The notes under the pieces are model-generated. The model did not search any database, had not been told where the DNA came from, and saw nothing but the letters and a program-made list of their open reading frames with translations. A DNA stretch of 64,000 nt, from assembly GCF_900108485.1 (NCBI RefSeq), contig NZ_FNXF01000014.1:1-64000 (forward strand). The letters are read 5' to 3'. Each line of letters opens with the position of its first letter. Position 1 is the first letter of the stretch. Shown here piece after piece: positions 11,001-20,200 of this stretch. Made by a program: the position numbers and the translations under genes. This DNA comes from Rheinheimera pacifica. GTDB lineage: Bacteria > Pseudomonadota > Gammaproteobacteria > Enterobacterales > Alteromonadaceae.

Positions 11001-12974
11001 CAGCACATAGCAGGGTGAATCTTGTGCAACCTCAATATCGGGATTGTCAAATCTCAGACTGCTATGGGCTATCGTGGTTATATCCAGAGATTGACCTTCA
11101 TAGCCCTTTGGCTCAGTTCCTTTGTAAATCAGAAGTTTGGTATCACTGTCTGTCGTTATCTGATTCACCCTAGCGACGGGTAAACTGAGATCCAGTGGAA
11201 TATAGGCCGCGCCGGATTTCATGATGCCAAGAATCGCTGCCACCACATCAGTGCAGGCTGGCATAAAAACTGAAACCTTATCACCCACGCCAATTTTCAT
11301 TTCGCCTAGTTGAGCAGCCAGTTGATTAGCTTTGTTATTTAATTCGTTGTAGCTTAAGGCGTCATTGCCGGAAGTATCGTCAATAGCAATGGCATCAGGG
11401 GTTTCCAATACCTGTTGTTCAAACCATTTAAAAATTGGCAGCAATGCCTGAGACTCGCTATCGGTCTCCTGATCAAATTGGATGAGCTTCTGGCGTTTTT
11501 CCTGTGTTAGGAAGTCTAACCGGTTTGGATCCGCGTCAGGATTGCTCCCGATGTCTTGAAGAATAAGCCCGTAAAATGCGTAAAACTCCTTCAATTGCGA
11601 TGGTGCAAAACGATCAAGATTGGCATCGTGTTTGTGCTCCAATAAGGTACTATCTGTAGGATGCAGATTGAAAACTGAGTTAAAATCAAAGTTTGTTTTT
11701 GAGTAGTCAATAACCTCTTCGCATTCAATTTTACCGCTTCGTCCCAGGCCGGCACTGGCAATAGAATGAAAATGTAGAAAGTTAAAAGCAGTGTCAAAAA
11801 GGTTTCGCGTGCCGTACTCTGCCTGCAAAACACCCAGTGGGTAATTTCTGTGTGGAAGTACTGCAACTTCAGCCTTATAGGCCTGTTTTGCCAATTCAAT
11901 CCAGCTCGCTACACCTTCAAGAGTTAAGGTAACAGGCAAAATATTGAGGAACATACCACGGGTATTAATGCCACCTTTAGCTTCGAGACGGCCGTTGAAG
12001 TTTAGCCCTGTCGTAATACGACTTTGACCTGTCATAAGGGAAACCAGACGAGCGTGAGCCGCAAGCAGTACTGATTTTAATGGCACTTCGGCTTTCTCCA
12101 CCACTTTGTTCAAGCCTTCGAGAATTTCAGGCGGCAGGTATTCGTCATGACGGTGCTGTCCCAAAACGGCCATTTCAGCGTCGTCGGCTTTTGTTGGAAG
12201 TTCTGATACGGCACAGTTTTTCATGACTTCCTGCCAATACGCCTTGGCCTCAGGAGAAGCAATGGTCTTTCGTTCCTTTTGAATAAATTCCGCGTATGTC
12301 ACGGGGCTTTTTTCTAATGTGTGTTCGCTCCCAGACTTAAAGGCAAAGTAAAGGTTACAAATGTCGATTAAATTAAGATGGGTACTCCAACCATCAGAAA
12401 TTGAGTGAGGTTCAATAATGGAAAAGGCAAAACGTACATCTGAAAACAGGTGAATATATAGTTTGATTAACGAAGGTTTTTTGATGTCAATCAGTTTGAA
12501 GTTTTCTCGATCGATCCACTCGTGCATAATTGCTTTTTGTTGGGTTTCGTCTATGTGACGCAGATCTTCATAGCCTACATTTAATTCAGCGTGTTTATGC
12601 ACCAATTGCAAAGGTTGGCTAAAAGCGTTCAGATCAAACGAGGTGCGCAGCATGGGCTCTTGGGCCAAAAGGGTGTCTACCGCTTTTTGCATCACGGCAA
12701 GATCGAAGGCTTCTTCAACCTTGAATATAAAAGTTGCCACGTTGTGGTAATCAGGTGGCGTATCAGACTTGCGCCGCTTGTTCATGTGATAAAGCATACC
12801 CAGTTGCACTGTTCCCAGTGGAAAAGCATCTTCAATATCAGTTGGCAGCCGCTCTTTGTCCTGTTCCGACAGGAGGGAAAAAGGTTGGTATTGCTTCTTC
12901 TTCTTAAGCATCAGTTCAAAAAGTTTACGTTTTTCAGGACTAAGTGATACGAGGCGTACATCTTGTTGAGTCAT
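5100..12974 (-). CDS. Hybrid NRPS-PKS, C-A(Asn)-T-KS-AT-KR-T
   Basis: A 2,624-residue megasynthase. A helical N-terminal linker leads into a condensation domain whose motif is PHSISDG near residue 190; the first His is Pro but the catalytic second His is kept. The adenylation domain (FTSGTTG near 665) has a code of about DLTKIGEVGK, matching asparagine (DLTKLGEVGK). A carrier (GGNSL near 1055) is followed by a ketosynthase (STACSTS near 1286, EAHGTGT, NIGH), an acyltransferase (GHSIGE near 1728, HAFHS, the malonyl-type signature), a ketoreductase (LITGGLG near 2258, MSSLAA, AYAAANAY) without an LDD motif, and a final carrier (GGDSL near 2555). No dehydratase or enoylreductase is seen. Inference: Asn is condensed, extended with malonate and reduced, giving a statine-like gamma-amino-beta-hydroxy unit. 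It starts 2 nt after the upstream I-A-T gene and ends 2 nt before the next NRPS. Confidence 0.95.
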   Translation of the reverse strand: MTQQDVRLVSLSPEKRKLFELMLKKKKQYQPFSLLSEQDKERLPTDIEDAFPLGTVQLGMLYHMNKRRKSDTPPDYHNVATFIFKVEEAFDLAVMQKAVDTLLAQEPMLRTSFDLNAFSQPLQLVHKHAELNVGYEDLRHIDETQQKAIMHEWIDRENFKLIDIKKPSLIKLYIHLFSDVRFAFSIIEPHSISDGWSTHLNLIDICNLYFAFKSGSEHTLEKSPVTYAEFIQKERKTIASPEAKAYWQEVMKNCAVSELPTKADDAEMAVLGQHRHDEYLPPEILEGLNKVVEKAEVPLKSVLLAAHARLVSLMTGQSRITTGLNFNGRLEAKGGINTRGMFLNILPVTLTLEGVASWIELAKQAYKAEVAVLPHRNYPLGVLQAEYGTRNLFDTAFNFLHFHSIASAGLGRSGKIECEEVIDYSKTNFDFNSVFNLHPTDSTLLEHKHDANLDRFAPSQLKEFYAFYGLILQDIGSNPDADPNRLDFLTQEKRQKLIQFDQETDSESQALLPIFKWFEQQVLETPDAIAIDDTSGNDALSYNELNNKANQLAAQLGEMKIGVGDKVSVFMPACTDVVAAILGIMKSGAAYIPLDLSLPVARVNQITTDSDTKLLIYKGTEPKGYEGQSLDITTIAHSSLRFDNPDIEVAQDSPCYVLFTSGTTGKPKGVVVPHKGVSNYINWAVKSYGISVGDKMPLFTSLGFDLTVTTLFAPLVCGAGIRVFAESDIVKTLAKLVADQQMSLVKLTPAHLSLISEMDISQSALNRFILGGEQLSSSLAAGVLSKLPPGAKIYNEYGPTEATVGCMIYQFDAATDVSAAVPIGKPIDNTRIYVLDERLHPVLEGIKGEIYIGGAGLATEYLNDSLATTTAFVNDPFYPGQKMYKTGDLARRGNDGNISFIARKDNQTKLNGYRIELGEIESYISQLSRVSNVIVLVRDINGEQQLAAHVIPTEAVDLSDVTQRQALIDEIKTYLKQRVPKYMLPNHYAFMPAFPLTENGKIDRDALRQHWGYEVRGAAFSKPKSVVEKSLLTIWQDLLKRDPISVLDNFFDIGGNSLLSFQLVVKMKDMGSFDVTVTDIFEYPTIRSMAAFITGLEEDSAIDEHHDIETQLSVEPIAVIGMAGRFPDAGDVSTFWENLKVGHESLHWYSEKELAEAGVPEELFNNENYISAGAAIDNIRTFDADYFGYTPRETQLMDPQQRLLLEVAVEALDDAGYGNAAKKRNVGVFVGVGESFYFINNLITHKEMVKTLGMEVQFGNGRDFAATRLSHKLNLDGPALTVSTACSTSLVAIHLAMTSILRNECRMAITGGAKVGQFGSEGYTYQEGGILAKDGHCRTFDADATGTRSGDGGALLVLKRLSDAIRDKDNIHGVIKGSALNNDGKYKAGYTAPSVTGQADVIRKALENAHVDPESVGYVEAHGTGTSLGDPIEVKALNRAYGKQGRQGAYLGAVKPNIGHLDAAAGVASVVKTLQVLKYGQIPPSINFERANPSIEFSNGPFTVNSELMDWPESKTPRRAGVSSFGIGGTNAHLILEQPPEQPKHADGQQFSSLVMVSARTKGALDETRKRLVSHLKQHPELSISDVAHTLRMGRTAFAWRDTQVVSSVAELEAAWRDPVTSRPAVEDVAVIFMFPGQGSQYYGAASSLYKESAHFASYFDFCADLFAHELDVDLRQFLALEDERSNEISELVNQTHYAQALLFTYSWSLGRLLMDMGIKPNGMIGHSIGEYTAASLAGVMSVEQAIRIVARRGILMNSMEPGYMVSVALGEQDLQSVLAETGTELAIINGPRACVISVSERQLSPLQDKLKNLNADFRILQTSHAFHSSMMQAAVEPLVESIDATSLKAPELPFISNLTGMQANESVSTAEYWGRHLREPVRFGDGLKCLLDAHANDTVILLEVGPGTSLSMLAHKQKGKGDVRVLSCLPHVRDNTDDYTFWLKTLGEFWKFGGQVDRESITSSAINYRVSLPSYPFQRKEYWIDAAETNDVGNEHVANPEDVENTFYRRCWQLQSVKKLASEQPAQSDVWMVLGEDSQLTNDLIATLEKQNQLVVQVRLAAQFAQNSANSFTVNSQSKTDFERLTEVLQSQSLFPHRMIHCAGVSSSLGGASSVDFDVCERVGNRSAVLALQAFTANPELGKLQVSFVTANSIQVNGCEQINPAAATTSGVALVAPQEYPGVHCQLIDLSLTTETSSQVTENYAKAIVKESLLKDKPFQVALRYQQRWISHYRKGVQAAKGASNQIRKNGVYLITGGLGKIGLTIAAELTEQYKANVVLVSRRQFPSDDQWQRYIDGAEQGDELAVKLLQVQQLLAQGAKVRLVQADVSDEQSLESAFSFAEHTYGTVNGVIHAAGQVHNSAVPLSLLNAEHFEQQYSAKIKGLLVLDKVISSREPDFIVLMSSLAAILGGLGFTAYAAANAYMDSFVAAKHLSGEDNWLSINWDGWDFEQQPSQSSGYFAVTPKQGIKALLHALCTADAPQIVHSCGNLDSRISKWVNSDIEIGKQVQTSDRPDVINDYVAPKGPVELRLVEIWQQLLGINQIGVLDSFFELGGDSLLITRVIAAIRHEFKVPDKNLSIHEFFANPTIKMLASHIVTHHSLAQIRHKELSEAGKEIEEGEL

Positions 12975-12976
12975 GC

Positions 12977-15900
12977 TTATAGCTCCTCTTCCAACTCGGC
13001 TAGCTTAAGGGCCACTTCTTCTTCACTGAGATCATTTAGTTCATTCAACAGAGCCTCTACAGTGCATGCATCTTCGGAGTTAACCTGAACTTTATTTTCT
13101 AATGCGAATTGCGCCAGCGCTTCGATATTAGGCAGATTAAACAAGTCTTCTACCGACAGTTCGTAGCCAGACTCGTTAATGCTGGAAACCAACTGTACGG
13201 CGCGAATAGAATCACCCCCCATGACAAAAAAGTTGTCTTTAATACCCACATTTTCCAACTTGAGCACTGCCCGGAATGCGTCCGAAAAACTCTTTTCTAC
13301 GTCGTTTCTTGGGGCTACATATTCCACCTTAGAATTAATTAAATCTGCTACATCAGGTAAAATAATCATGTCTACTTTGCCATTTTGAGTGAGCGGAAAC
13401 TCCTCCAGACAAATGATATGTGCGGGTAACATGTACGCTGGCAGAGTATCTGAAACCGTCTTGTGCAAGTCTTCCAAAGTAAGGTGCTGTGTAGTTTTCA
13501 CATAAGCGATTAATTCAACTTCATCGAACTGGTTGTGACCGGCTTTGACCACGACATCGTCAACCGGAAGCGCCTTTTTGAGCACTGCTTCGACTTCACC
13601 AACCTCCACGCGATGACCACGAATTTTCACCTGACTATCATTGCGTCCAAGGTACACAAAACCATCGGCTTCTAGCCTCACCAGATCACCAGTTTTGTAG
13701 AGTCGCTTGTGAGTACCATCCGGCAAGGCGAGCTCAATAAACCGTGACGCAGTGAGTTGTGGCTGTTTTAGATAACCTTCGGCTAACCCTAAGCCACCTA
13801 TGTACAGCTCCCCTGTGCAATAACGAGGTAGAATTTTCATATTATTATCGAGAACATAAAGTTCTGTGCCGCTGATGGGATGACCTATGGGGATCATCTG
13901 GGCTGCCGGCTGCTCACTGCGGCACTTGTATAAACAACAACCTACAGTGGCTTCAGTTGGACCATATTCATTGAAAATATTGAGGCTCGGGAAATCTCGC
14001 TGTAGCATTGCAATATCTGACTTATACAAAGCTTCACCACCCACAACCAAAGTGTCTATGGGGAAATCCTCTGCCGTTGTGTTTTCCAGCCAGGTAGCAA
14101 GGACTTTCAGGTGTGAAGGTGTCAGTTTTAACATGACCTTTTCAGATTGCTTCGCAAGAGTAGCTTGCAAGGCATCCACGCCTACTGCATCAGCTACCAT
14201 CACGACTTTTTTGCCAATCGTCAGTGGTGCAAGCAAGCCAGTGATGGTCAAATCAAAACCTATTGATGTGTGAACCACTGCTCCGCTGCTGTTGGTGAGA
14301 TATGTGTGAGTACTGTGCTGAATATAATTGCTAAGAGCGGCGTTGGAAATCACGACCCCCTTTGGCTTACCTGTAGATCCCGAAGTATATAGGATGTACG
14401 CGGGGCTGCTGCTGTGAATAGCAACTTCTGGATTCTCCGTGGACAACTGGAGTTGTTCAGAGCCATCTTTGTCAACGCATATAGTCGTACCCTGCCACAC
14501 CTTCAGCGCATCATAACTACCAGACTTCTTATCGGTTAGAACAATATCCGCATTTTCCAAAATCACAGTGGCACGCTGTGGCGGCGTTTTGGGGTCGATG
14601 GCAATAAATGCTGCGCCAGTTTTGAGTACTGCTAACATAGCGATACTCAATTCAAAACTTCTTTCGAAACAAATTCCCACCAGTTTTTGGACGCCAATAC
14701 CACCTGCTAAAAGTTGATGGCTTAATTGATTAGCTTTTTGATTTAACTCCTGGTAAGTCAGGTTGTCATCATATGACTCCACTGCGATATTCTGAGGGTA
14801 GATAGCCGCTGTTTGCTGAATCATGTCAACGACTTTTAACTCATGATTATATTCTGTAGCTCTACGTAAGTGAGCTGCGTCATCTGTCGTCGTGACGAGG
14901 TGCTGCGCATCGAGACTCTTAGAAGTATCCCAGTTGGCCTGCAAAGCTACCAGAGACTTACGCAAAACGTCTATAAACTCCTGACTATAGCGGGTAGCAT
15001 TATATAAAATCCGAGCTTGCAAGTTGCCATCTGCAAAGCGACAGCTGAGCTTAAGAACACACTGGTCGTTAACCAATGAGCTGCTGAGTAAACAAACCTC
15101 GCCTGAGAATTTGTCGGAAAAAACAGTATTTTGCAGACATTCAAAACCGATGCTGCCCGCCAGCTCTGTGTTAGGTATCACTGGCATACTCATCTGATTG
15201 CTATTCAGCTGACCAATATTACGTTTAATCTGGCCCTGTAACTGCTCACCGGTCATTTCTGACTTTACTGCCATTACAAGTGGCAACATACGTGAATAGG
15301 GCCCTATACCCAGAGTAAAATCTTCCGATATCCTGCCATCAAAATGAACCAGAACAGCTAACTGTTCGGCACCAGAGAAGCGTGCCAGAATTGTCATCCA
15401 CAGAGACAATAGCCATGAGCTATCAGCTTGCCCGGGAGCCGTGTTTGACAGTGCAAACTCACTGCTTGATCGCTGCTCATAACCCTTGGTATTGGATTCG
15501 CCAGGCAATTTGGCGAAGGGTAATTGTTTATTGGCGTTCTTCTGCCAGAATGCTCTGGCAGGTTCGTCTTCCTGCACCACATCATCCTGCCACTGGGAAA
15601 AGTCCACATATTGAACCGACTCGTCAGTTTCGTCAGATTGAGCCAGTTCAAAGCAAATCTGTTCAAGACTATGATGATCACAAACTAAAGATGAAATATT
15701 CAAATGCAGTGTCTGTAAGCCAGAGTCTGAAACATATAATGTGGCCTCAATTAGATTATCAAGGCTCAACGAGACATTACCGTCAATGGTATCTGGTTCC
15801 TCTTGGCTGACTGCCCATCTCATATCTGTAGCTTCTTCAGAGATCTGCTGTACAGGTTCTTTCATGCCAAGTTCCTGGACAAATCGGGTGCGAAAGATTT

Positions 15901-16072
15901 CGTGGCGATTGACCAGACTTTCAAATTTTGCCTTCTGTTGCTGCGGTTCCAGACTAGAGTCTAATTGTATAACTGCCCGATAATAAGGCAGCTGGGAACC
16001 CACAGATGCTGAATTTAATACTTGTCGTTGCTGATGTGATATCAGGAAATTGAGTTCTTCGTTTAACGCCAT
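12977..16072 (-). CDS. NRPS half-module, interface-like domain-A(Asn)-T
   Basis: 1,031 residues. The first ~420 are a condensation-superfamily domain in which the HHxxxDG motif reads SSLVCDH (near residue 129), so it lacks the catalytic His and should not form peptide bonds. It resembles the interface domains described in siderophore synthetases, which partner SyrP-type beta-hydroxylases; assignment to that clade is inference. The adenylation domain (YTSGSTG near 566) gives a code of about DLTKVGEVGK, asparagine-like (Asp would usually have H and I at positions 7 and 8). The carrier has GGDSI near 952, followed by an acidic C-terminal tail. The condensation domain needed for this module is found at the C-terminus of the 3,107-residue NRPS, so the module is split over two proteins with the hydroxylase gene between them. 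85 nt separate it from the dioxygenase gene upstream. Confidence 0.92.
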   Translation of the reverse strand: MALNEELNFLISHQQRQVLNSASVGSQLPYYRAVIQLDSSLEPQQQKAKFESLVNRHEIFRTRFVQELGMKEPVQQISEEATDMRWAVSQEEPDTIDGNVSLSLDNLIEATLYVSDSGLQTLHLNISSLVCDHHSLEQICFELAQSDETDESVQYVDFSQWQDDVVQEDEPARAFWQKNANKQLPFAKLPGESNTKGYEQRSSSEFALSNTAPGQADSSWLLSLWMTILARFSGAEQLAVLVHFDGRISEDFTLGIGPYSRMLPLVMAVKSEMTGEQLQGQIKRNIGQLNSNQMSMPVIPNTELAGSIGFECLQNTVFSDKFSGEVCLLSSSLVNDQCVLKLSCRFADGNLQARILYNATRYSQEFIDVLRKSLVALQANWDTSKSLDAQHLVTTTDDAAHLRRATEYNHELKVVDMIQQTAAIYPQNIAVESYDDNLTYQELNQKANQLSHQLLAGGIGVQKLVGICFERSFELSIAMLAVLKTGAAFIAIDPKTPPQRATVILENADIVLTDKKSGSYDALKVWQGTTICVDKDGSEQLQLSTENPEVAIHSSSPAYILYTSGSTGKPKGVVISNAALSNYIQHSTHTYLTNSSGAVVHTSIGFDLTITGLLAPLTIGKKVVMVADAVGVDALQATLAKQSEKVMLKLTPSHLKVLATWLENTTAEDFPIDTLVVGGEALYKSDIAMLQRDFPSLNIFNEYGPTEATVGCCLYKCRSEQPAAQMIPIGHPISGTELYVLDNNMKILPRYCTGELYIGGLGLAEGYLKQPQLTASRFIELALPDGTHKRLYKTGDLVRLEADGFVYLGRNDSQVKIRGHRVEVGEVEAVLKKALPVDDVVVKAGHNQFDEVELIAYVKTTQHLTLEDLHKTVSDTLPAYMLPAHIICLEEFPLTQNGKVDMIILPDVADLINSKVEYVAPRNDVEKSFSDAFRAVLKLENVGIKDNFFVMGGDSIRAVQLVSSINESGYELSVEDLFNLPNIEALAQFALENKVQVNSEDACTVEALLNELNDLSEEEVALKLAELEEEL

Positions 16073-16157
16073 AATAGCATCCCTAGCATTAATAAGTGCG
16101 GCGCCCCACCTTTTGAAACGTGAAGCACTTTGATGTTGTTTTTTTAGTTATTAAGTG

Positions 16158-17237
16158 TTAAAAACTGCCCATATCTCCGAAACACACCAGGATTTTACGC
16201 TCTCCTTCAAACGGGTTTCGAGCATGCGCTTTTAAGATGTTGTCTACCAACAACAAGTCACCCTGTTGCCAGTCAAATTCAATGTGGTTTTTGCGATACA
16301 GATCCAAAATCTCGCTCATGATGTCGTCTCCAATTGGACTTCCGTCACCAAAATAGCAATTGCGGGGGTAGTCTTTTTCGTCACTGTATAGTCGCTGAAG
16401 TGCCGCTCGGGTGTTATTATCCAGACAAGAAAAGTGCCAGTGCTGAGCCTGATTGAACCAGCTCCACTCACCGCTGACCGGGTGCTGCCAAACCGCTGGT
16501 CTGACGGAAAAAGTGGACAATCGATCTCCACCACGCCATTCGAAGTCCATTTTTTGTTCTTTGCACAGTGCTTCCACTTTGGCTTTGTTGTCGGTGCCGA
16601 AGATAGTCTTCCAACCCAATCCAATTCTGTTGTCGGGCCCATAAGTCCTGACGTACATGACTTGCTTATCGACAAACTCTTGCCTGATATCAGGATCCAT
16701 CTGTTGGTAAACAGAACGACTATCCACAACAGGTGTCTGCCCCCCTGTAACGGCAGGCTGCGCACAAGCAAAAATGGCTTTTCTCGGCCATCGAAGATTG
16801 AAGGTGTTTTCGTTGTGCCAAAGCAGGAATTCACTTTTGGTGTATTCAACCGGGATCTGAACTTCACCAGCCTCATCAATTCGCTGGTGCTCAGTATTCT
16901 CTTTAAACACTGAGTCCATCACCAGCTTTGAAAAGTCGGAAACGCCTTTTACGGTTGCCAGTGAAAAGCCTCTGAACAACAGAGCTCCATGCTCCACGAG
17001 CAACTTATCAATAACCGAGCGGTTGGCGCTGGCCCAGACATGGGCATCAATATGACTCGCTGCAGGCTTGATAACCAGCGGTGAATCGGGCGTATCATAA
17101 AGACTTTCCCACACAACCAGATTGAGAGCGCTCTTGTCAATAGATAACCTGACGGCGCCACGCTTAAACTCTTTACGCACGGGAGTGGTAGCTGCTGATG
17201 CGTCTTGTGAAATAATTTGAGATTGATTTTCCGACAT
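16158..17237 (-). CDS. SyrP-like Fe(II)/2-oxoglutarate dioxygenase (putative amino-acid beta-hydroxylase)
   Basis: TauD/TfdA-family non-heme iron dioxygenase of 359 residues. The facial triad is visible as HNE near residue 140 (WHNENTF, the H-x-E form typical of SyrP relatives) and a distal His near 336 in AHARNPF, followed by the 2-oxoglutarate-binding Arg in GERK. SyrP-type enzymes hydroxylate the beta-carbon of carrier-bound Asp in syringomycin and related pathways. The gene lies between two NRPS genes that each carry a catalytically dead condensation-like domain, so it probably hydroxylates the Asn and/or the first residue. The start chosen is the ATG at 17,237, preceded by GAGGG at about 9 nt. 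An in-frame TTG at 17,252 that overlaps the upstream stop is less likely. Confidence 0.92.
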   Translation of the reverse strand: MSENQSQIISQDASAATTPVRKEFKRGAVRLSIDKSALNLVVWESLYDTPDSPLVIKPAASHIDAHVWASANRSVIDKLLVEHGALLFRGFSLATVKGVSDFSKLVMDSVFKENTEHQRIDEAGEVQIPVEYTKSEFLLWHNENTFNLRWPRKAIFACAQPAVTGGQTPVVDSRSVYQQMDPDIRQEFVDKQVMYVRTYGPDNRIGLGWKTIFGTDNKAKVEALCKEQKMDFEWRGGDRLSTFSVRPAVWQHPVSGEWSWFNQAQHWHFSCLDNNTRAALQRLYSDEKDYPRNCYFGDGSPIGDDIMSEILDLYRKNHIEFDWQQGDLLLVDNILKAHARNPFEGERKILVCFGDMGSF

Positions 17238-17248
17238 TGTCACAGCCC

Positions 17249-20200
17249 TCAATTCAATTCGCTTCTTCTGCGAGGTTTAGACTTGAATGGCTTGAGCTTC
17301 GCTTCCCGCAAAGACTGACGTGCCAGATCTTGCAGCTCCAGCTCTCCATCCAGCACTTCGTCACAAATAGACTGAACAGACATCGCCGGAGCTTTTGTCA
17401 GTTGAGTTAATAATGTGTGATAACGCGTTAGCATCCTTTCCACTGTGGTATGTTTAAACCGATTTGTGTCATATACCAGCTTGCCTGTGATACCTTCTCC
17501 GGTGTCCGTCAACGAGAAGTTGAGGGGTAACCTGGCAGCTTCCTGCTCAATAGCCATGGGAATAATTTTGAAGCTTTCCGTCACCAGTAAGTCATTTGCC
17601 AAGTGATCCATAAAGAACTTACTCTGGAACAGTGGAGCCACGCCATTTTGGCGCTCTATACCCAGCGCGCTTACCAGTTGTTCAAACGGCACCTCCTGAT
17701 TAGCAAAAGCGTCAATACAGGTTTGACTCACACTCTTCACAAGTTGCTCAATAGACTGAAATGGCTTCACCTGAGTGCGCAGCGGTACCTGATTCATGAA
17801 TAAACCGATCACCGATTCCGTTTCTGGCATAGTCCGGTTTGCTACGTCCGTGCCAATTTGAATGTCAGTTTCACCGGTTTCCAGATACAGAAGCACATTC
17901 CAACCACTGAGCATCACGGTAAAAAGTGTTGTGTCTAAACGGGAAGCAAGTTCTTGAAGCGGTTGTAACTCGGACACAGTGAAGCTGGCATCCAGTGCCA
18001 CACCATTGAAGTTGTTTTTCTCAGTAAAAGGACTGTCGAATGGCAAGGCCGATTGCTTAGGACAATTAGCCATTTTCGCTTTCCAATACTTAAATTGTTC
18101 TGCGAATCGATTGTCGTTGACTGCTTGTCGTTGCCAGTGCGAGAAATCTGCATAGGAAACTGGTAGCGTTGGCAACTGCAGCGGCTTGTCATTGAGTAAG
18201 GATTCATAACAAGCCATTATTTCATTCAGCAACAAGCGTACAGACCAACCATCCATTGTGATGTGGTGTAAGTTGAGTACAACAATGTATTCCGCTGTGT
18301 CGCATTTGAACATCCTCAGACGGAATAATGTATCCTCCTTGAGGTTAAACACATGGCTGAATTCTATGTCTACGTACGTGTTGATAACCGTTTGTTGTTT
18401 AAAACTTTCTATTTTTGACAGGTCAGTGACAGTCAGAGATTGCAACACCTCATCGCGTACTTTTTGGATAACCTGGCCTTTGACAATTTCGAAGTAGGTT
18501 CTCAACGAAAGCTGGCGTTTTTGTACCATCTGCCAGGCAACCAGTAAAAGATCAGGTCTAACATGCCCTTCAAGTTTGAAACTGCAAATGATGTTGTACG
18601 CACTGGTGCCCCCAGCCATATTATCAACCAGCCATAAGCCTTGTTGGTTAAAAGACAAACCAACATTTTCAGGCGTTTCCGCGGGCTTAATTCTCGATTC
18701 TCTATCCACCGCCGCGTGCTGAATCATTTCGGCCATTTGCCGCAGAACCGGCGCCTTGAATAAGGATGCGAGTGTTAGATTGACGTCGTACTTCTTCTGT
18801 AGCTGATTCTGCAGCTGTATAAGTAATAGCGAATGACCACCCAATGCAAAGAAGTTGTCAGTTACAGCAATTTGTTGTGAACTGAACAACTGCTGCCAAA
18901 TCGCCAGTAGCTCTCTCTCTTTTTCTGTGACGGGTGAAACATCTGAGATCTTGGCAGAACTCTCCAATACAACGGGCAGATTCTTGAGATGCTTTTTGTC
19001 CAACTTGTTACTTGCGGTCATGGGCATCTCGTCGAGGAACTCAATATAGCTAGGCACCATGTAGCCAGGTAGCAGCGCGCTAAGTTGTGTTCTGATGTCT
19101 GCTTTGTCTGGTTTATCCTGTGCTTTCTTAGGCAGTGCATAAGCGACTAACTGTTCACCGGTGGGTGTCGTTTTCAACACCACAGCAACACTGTCAAACA
19201 AGTTTTGACTATCAAGAGCAGCTTCTATTTCACCCAGTTCTATGCGGTAACCGCGCAATTTAACCTGCTGGTCAATACGGCTGATGTATTCGATTTCCAT
19301 TTCGCCATCTTGCTCAATCCAGCGCGTAAGGTCCCCAGTTCTGTAGATTTTCTCTCCCGCAGAAAATGGATTATCCAAAAATACTTTGTTGGTGAGGTCT
19401 GGCTTGTTATGATACCCAAGACCAACGGCCGGGCCACCGATATGCAGTTCCCCTGGCACCCCTGTCGGTACCGGCTTGAGCTGCTCATTGAGGATGTACA
19501 CTTTGTAGTTGCCAATGGCTCTACCAATGCTGATCTGACAACCGGGCACCAGCTCTTTTGCTGTAGCATAAATAGTGGTTTCAGTAGGCCCATAGCCATT
19601 CCATACACGACAATTATGCTGTTCAAAACTTCTCTGCAATTTTGCAGTTACAGGTTCTCCAATGGATAGCAGTTGCACTTTGGTATGGTTAGTCCAACCC
19701 ACGCTAAACATCATTTCAAAAGTGGTAGGAGTGGCTTGCATGTAAGTTACTTTATGCTCAACCAACAAATTAGCCATCGCTTGGGGATCTTTTACTGACT
19801 CATCATCAGCGATAAGCAGTTCTCCTCCAACACTAAGAGGCATAAGTAAATCTAGCACCGAGATATCAAAACTTGTTGTGGCTACAGCTAGGGTTTTATC
19901 CTTACTGCCGAAACCGGTTAATTTTGCCATGGCATGTATACAGTGAGTCACCGACGCCAGATTAATGATCACGCCTTTAGGCTTACCTGACGAACCAGAG
20001 GTGTAAATCACATAGGCAGGTTTTTCGGCATCAAGTTTTTCATACTCAACATCTAAAACACTGATCGCATCTTCGTGTTGACCATCTTGTAGTATCCACT
20101 GCACACCTTGAGGTACTGCGTTTTGCAAAGCAGCTATACTGTACTCATCAGTAAGCACGACTTCCGTATTGCTATCTTTGAAAATGTAGTCGATTCGCTT

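Noticed and set aside
16316-16879. A 187-residue minus-strand frame inside the dioxygenase gene
   Set aside because: Alternative-frame shadow; the dioxygenase frame carries all family motifs.
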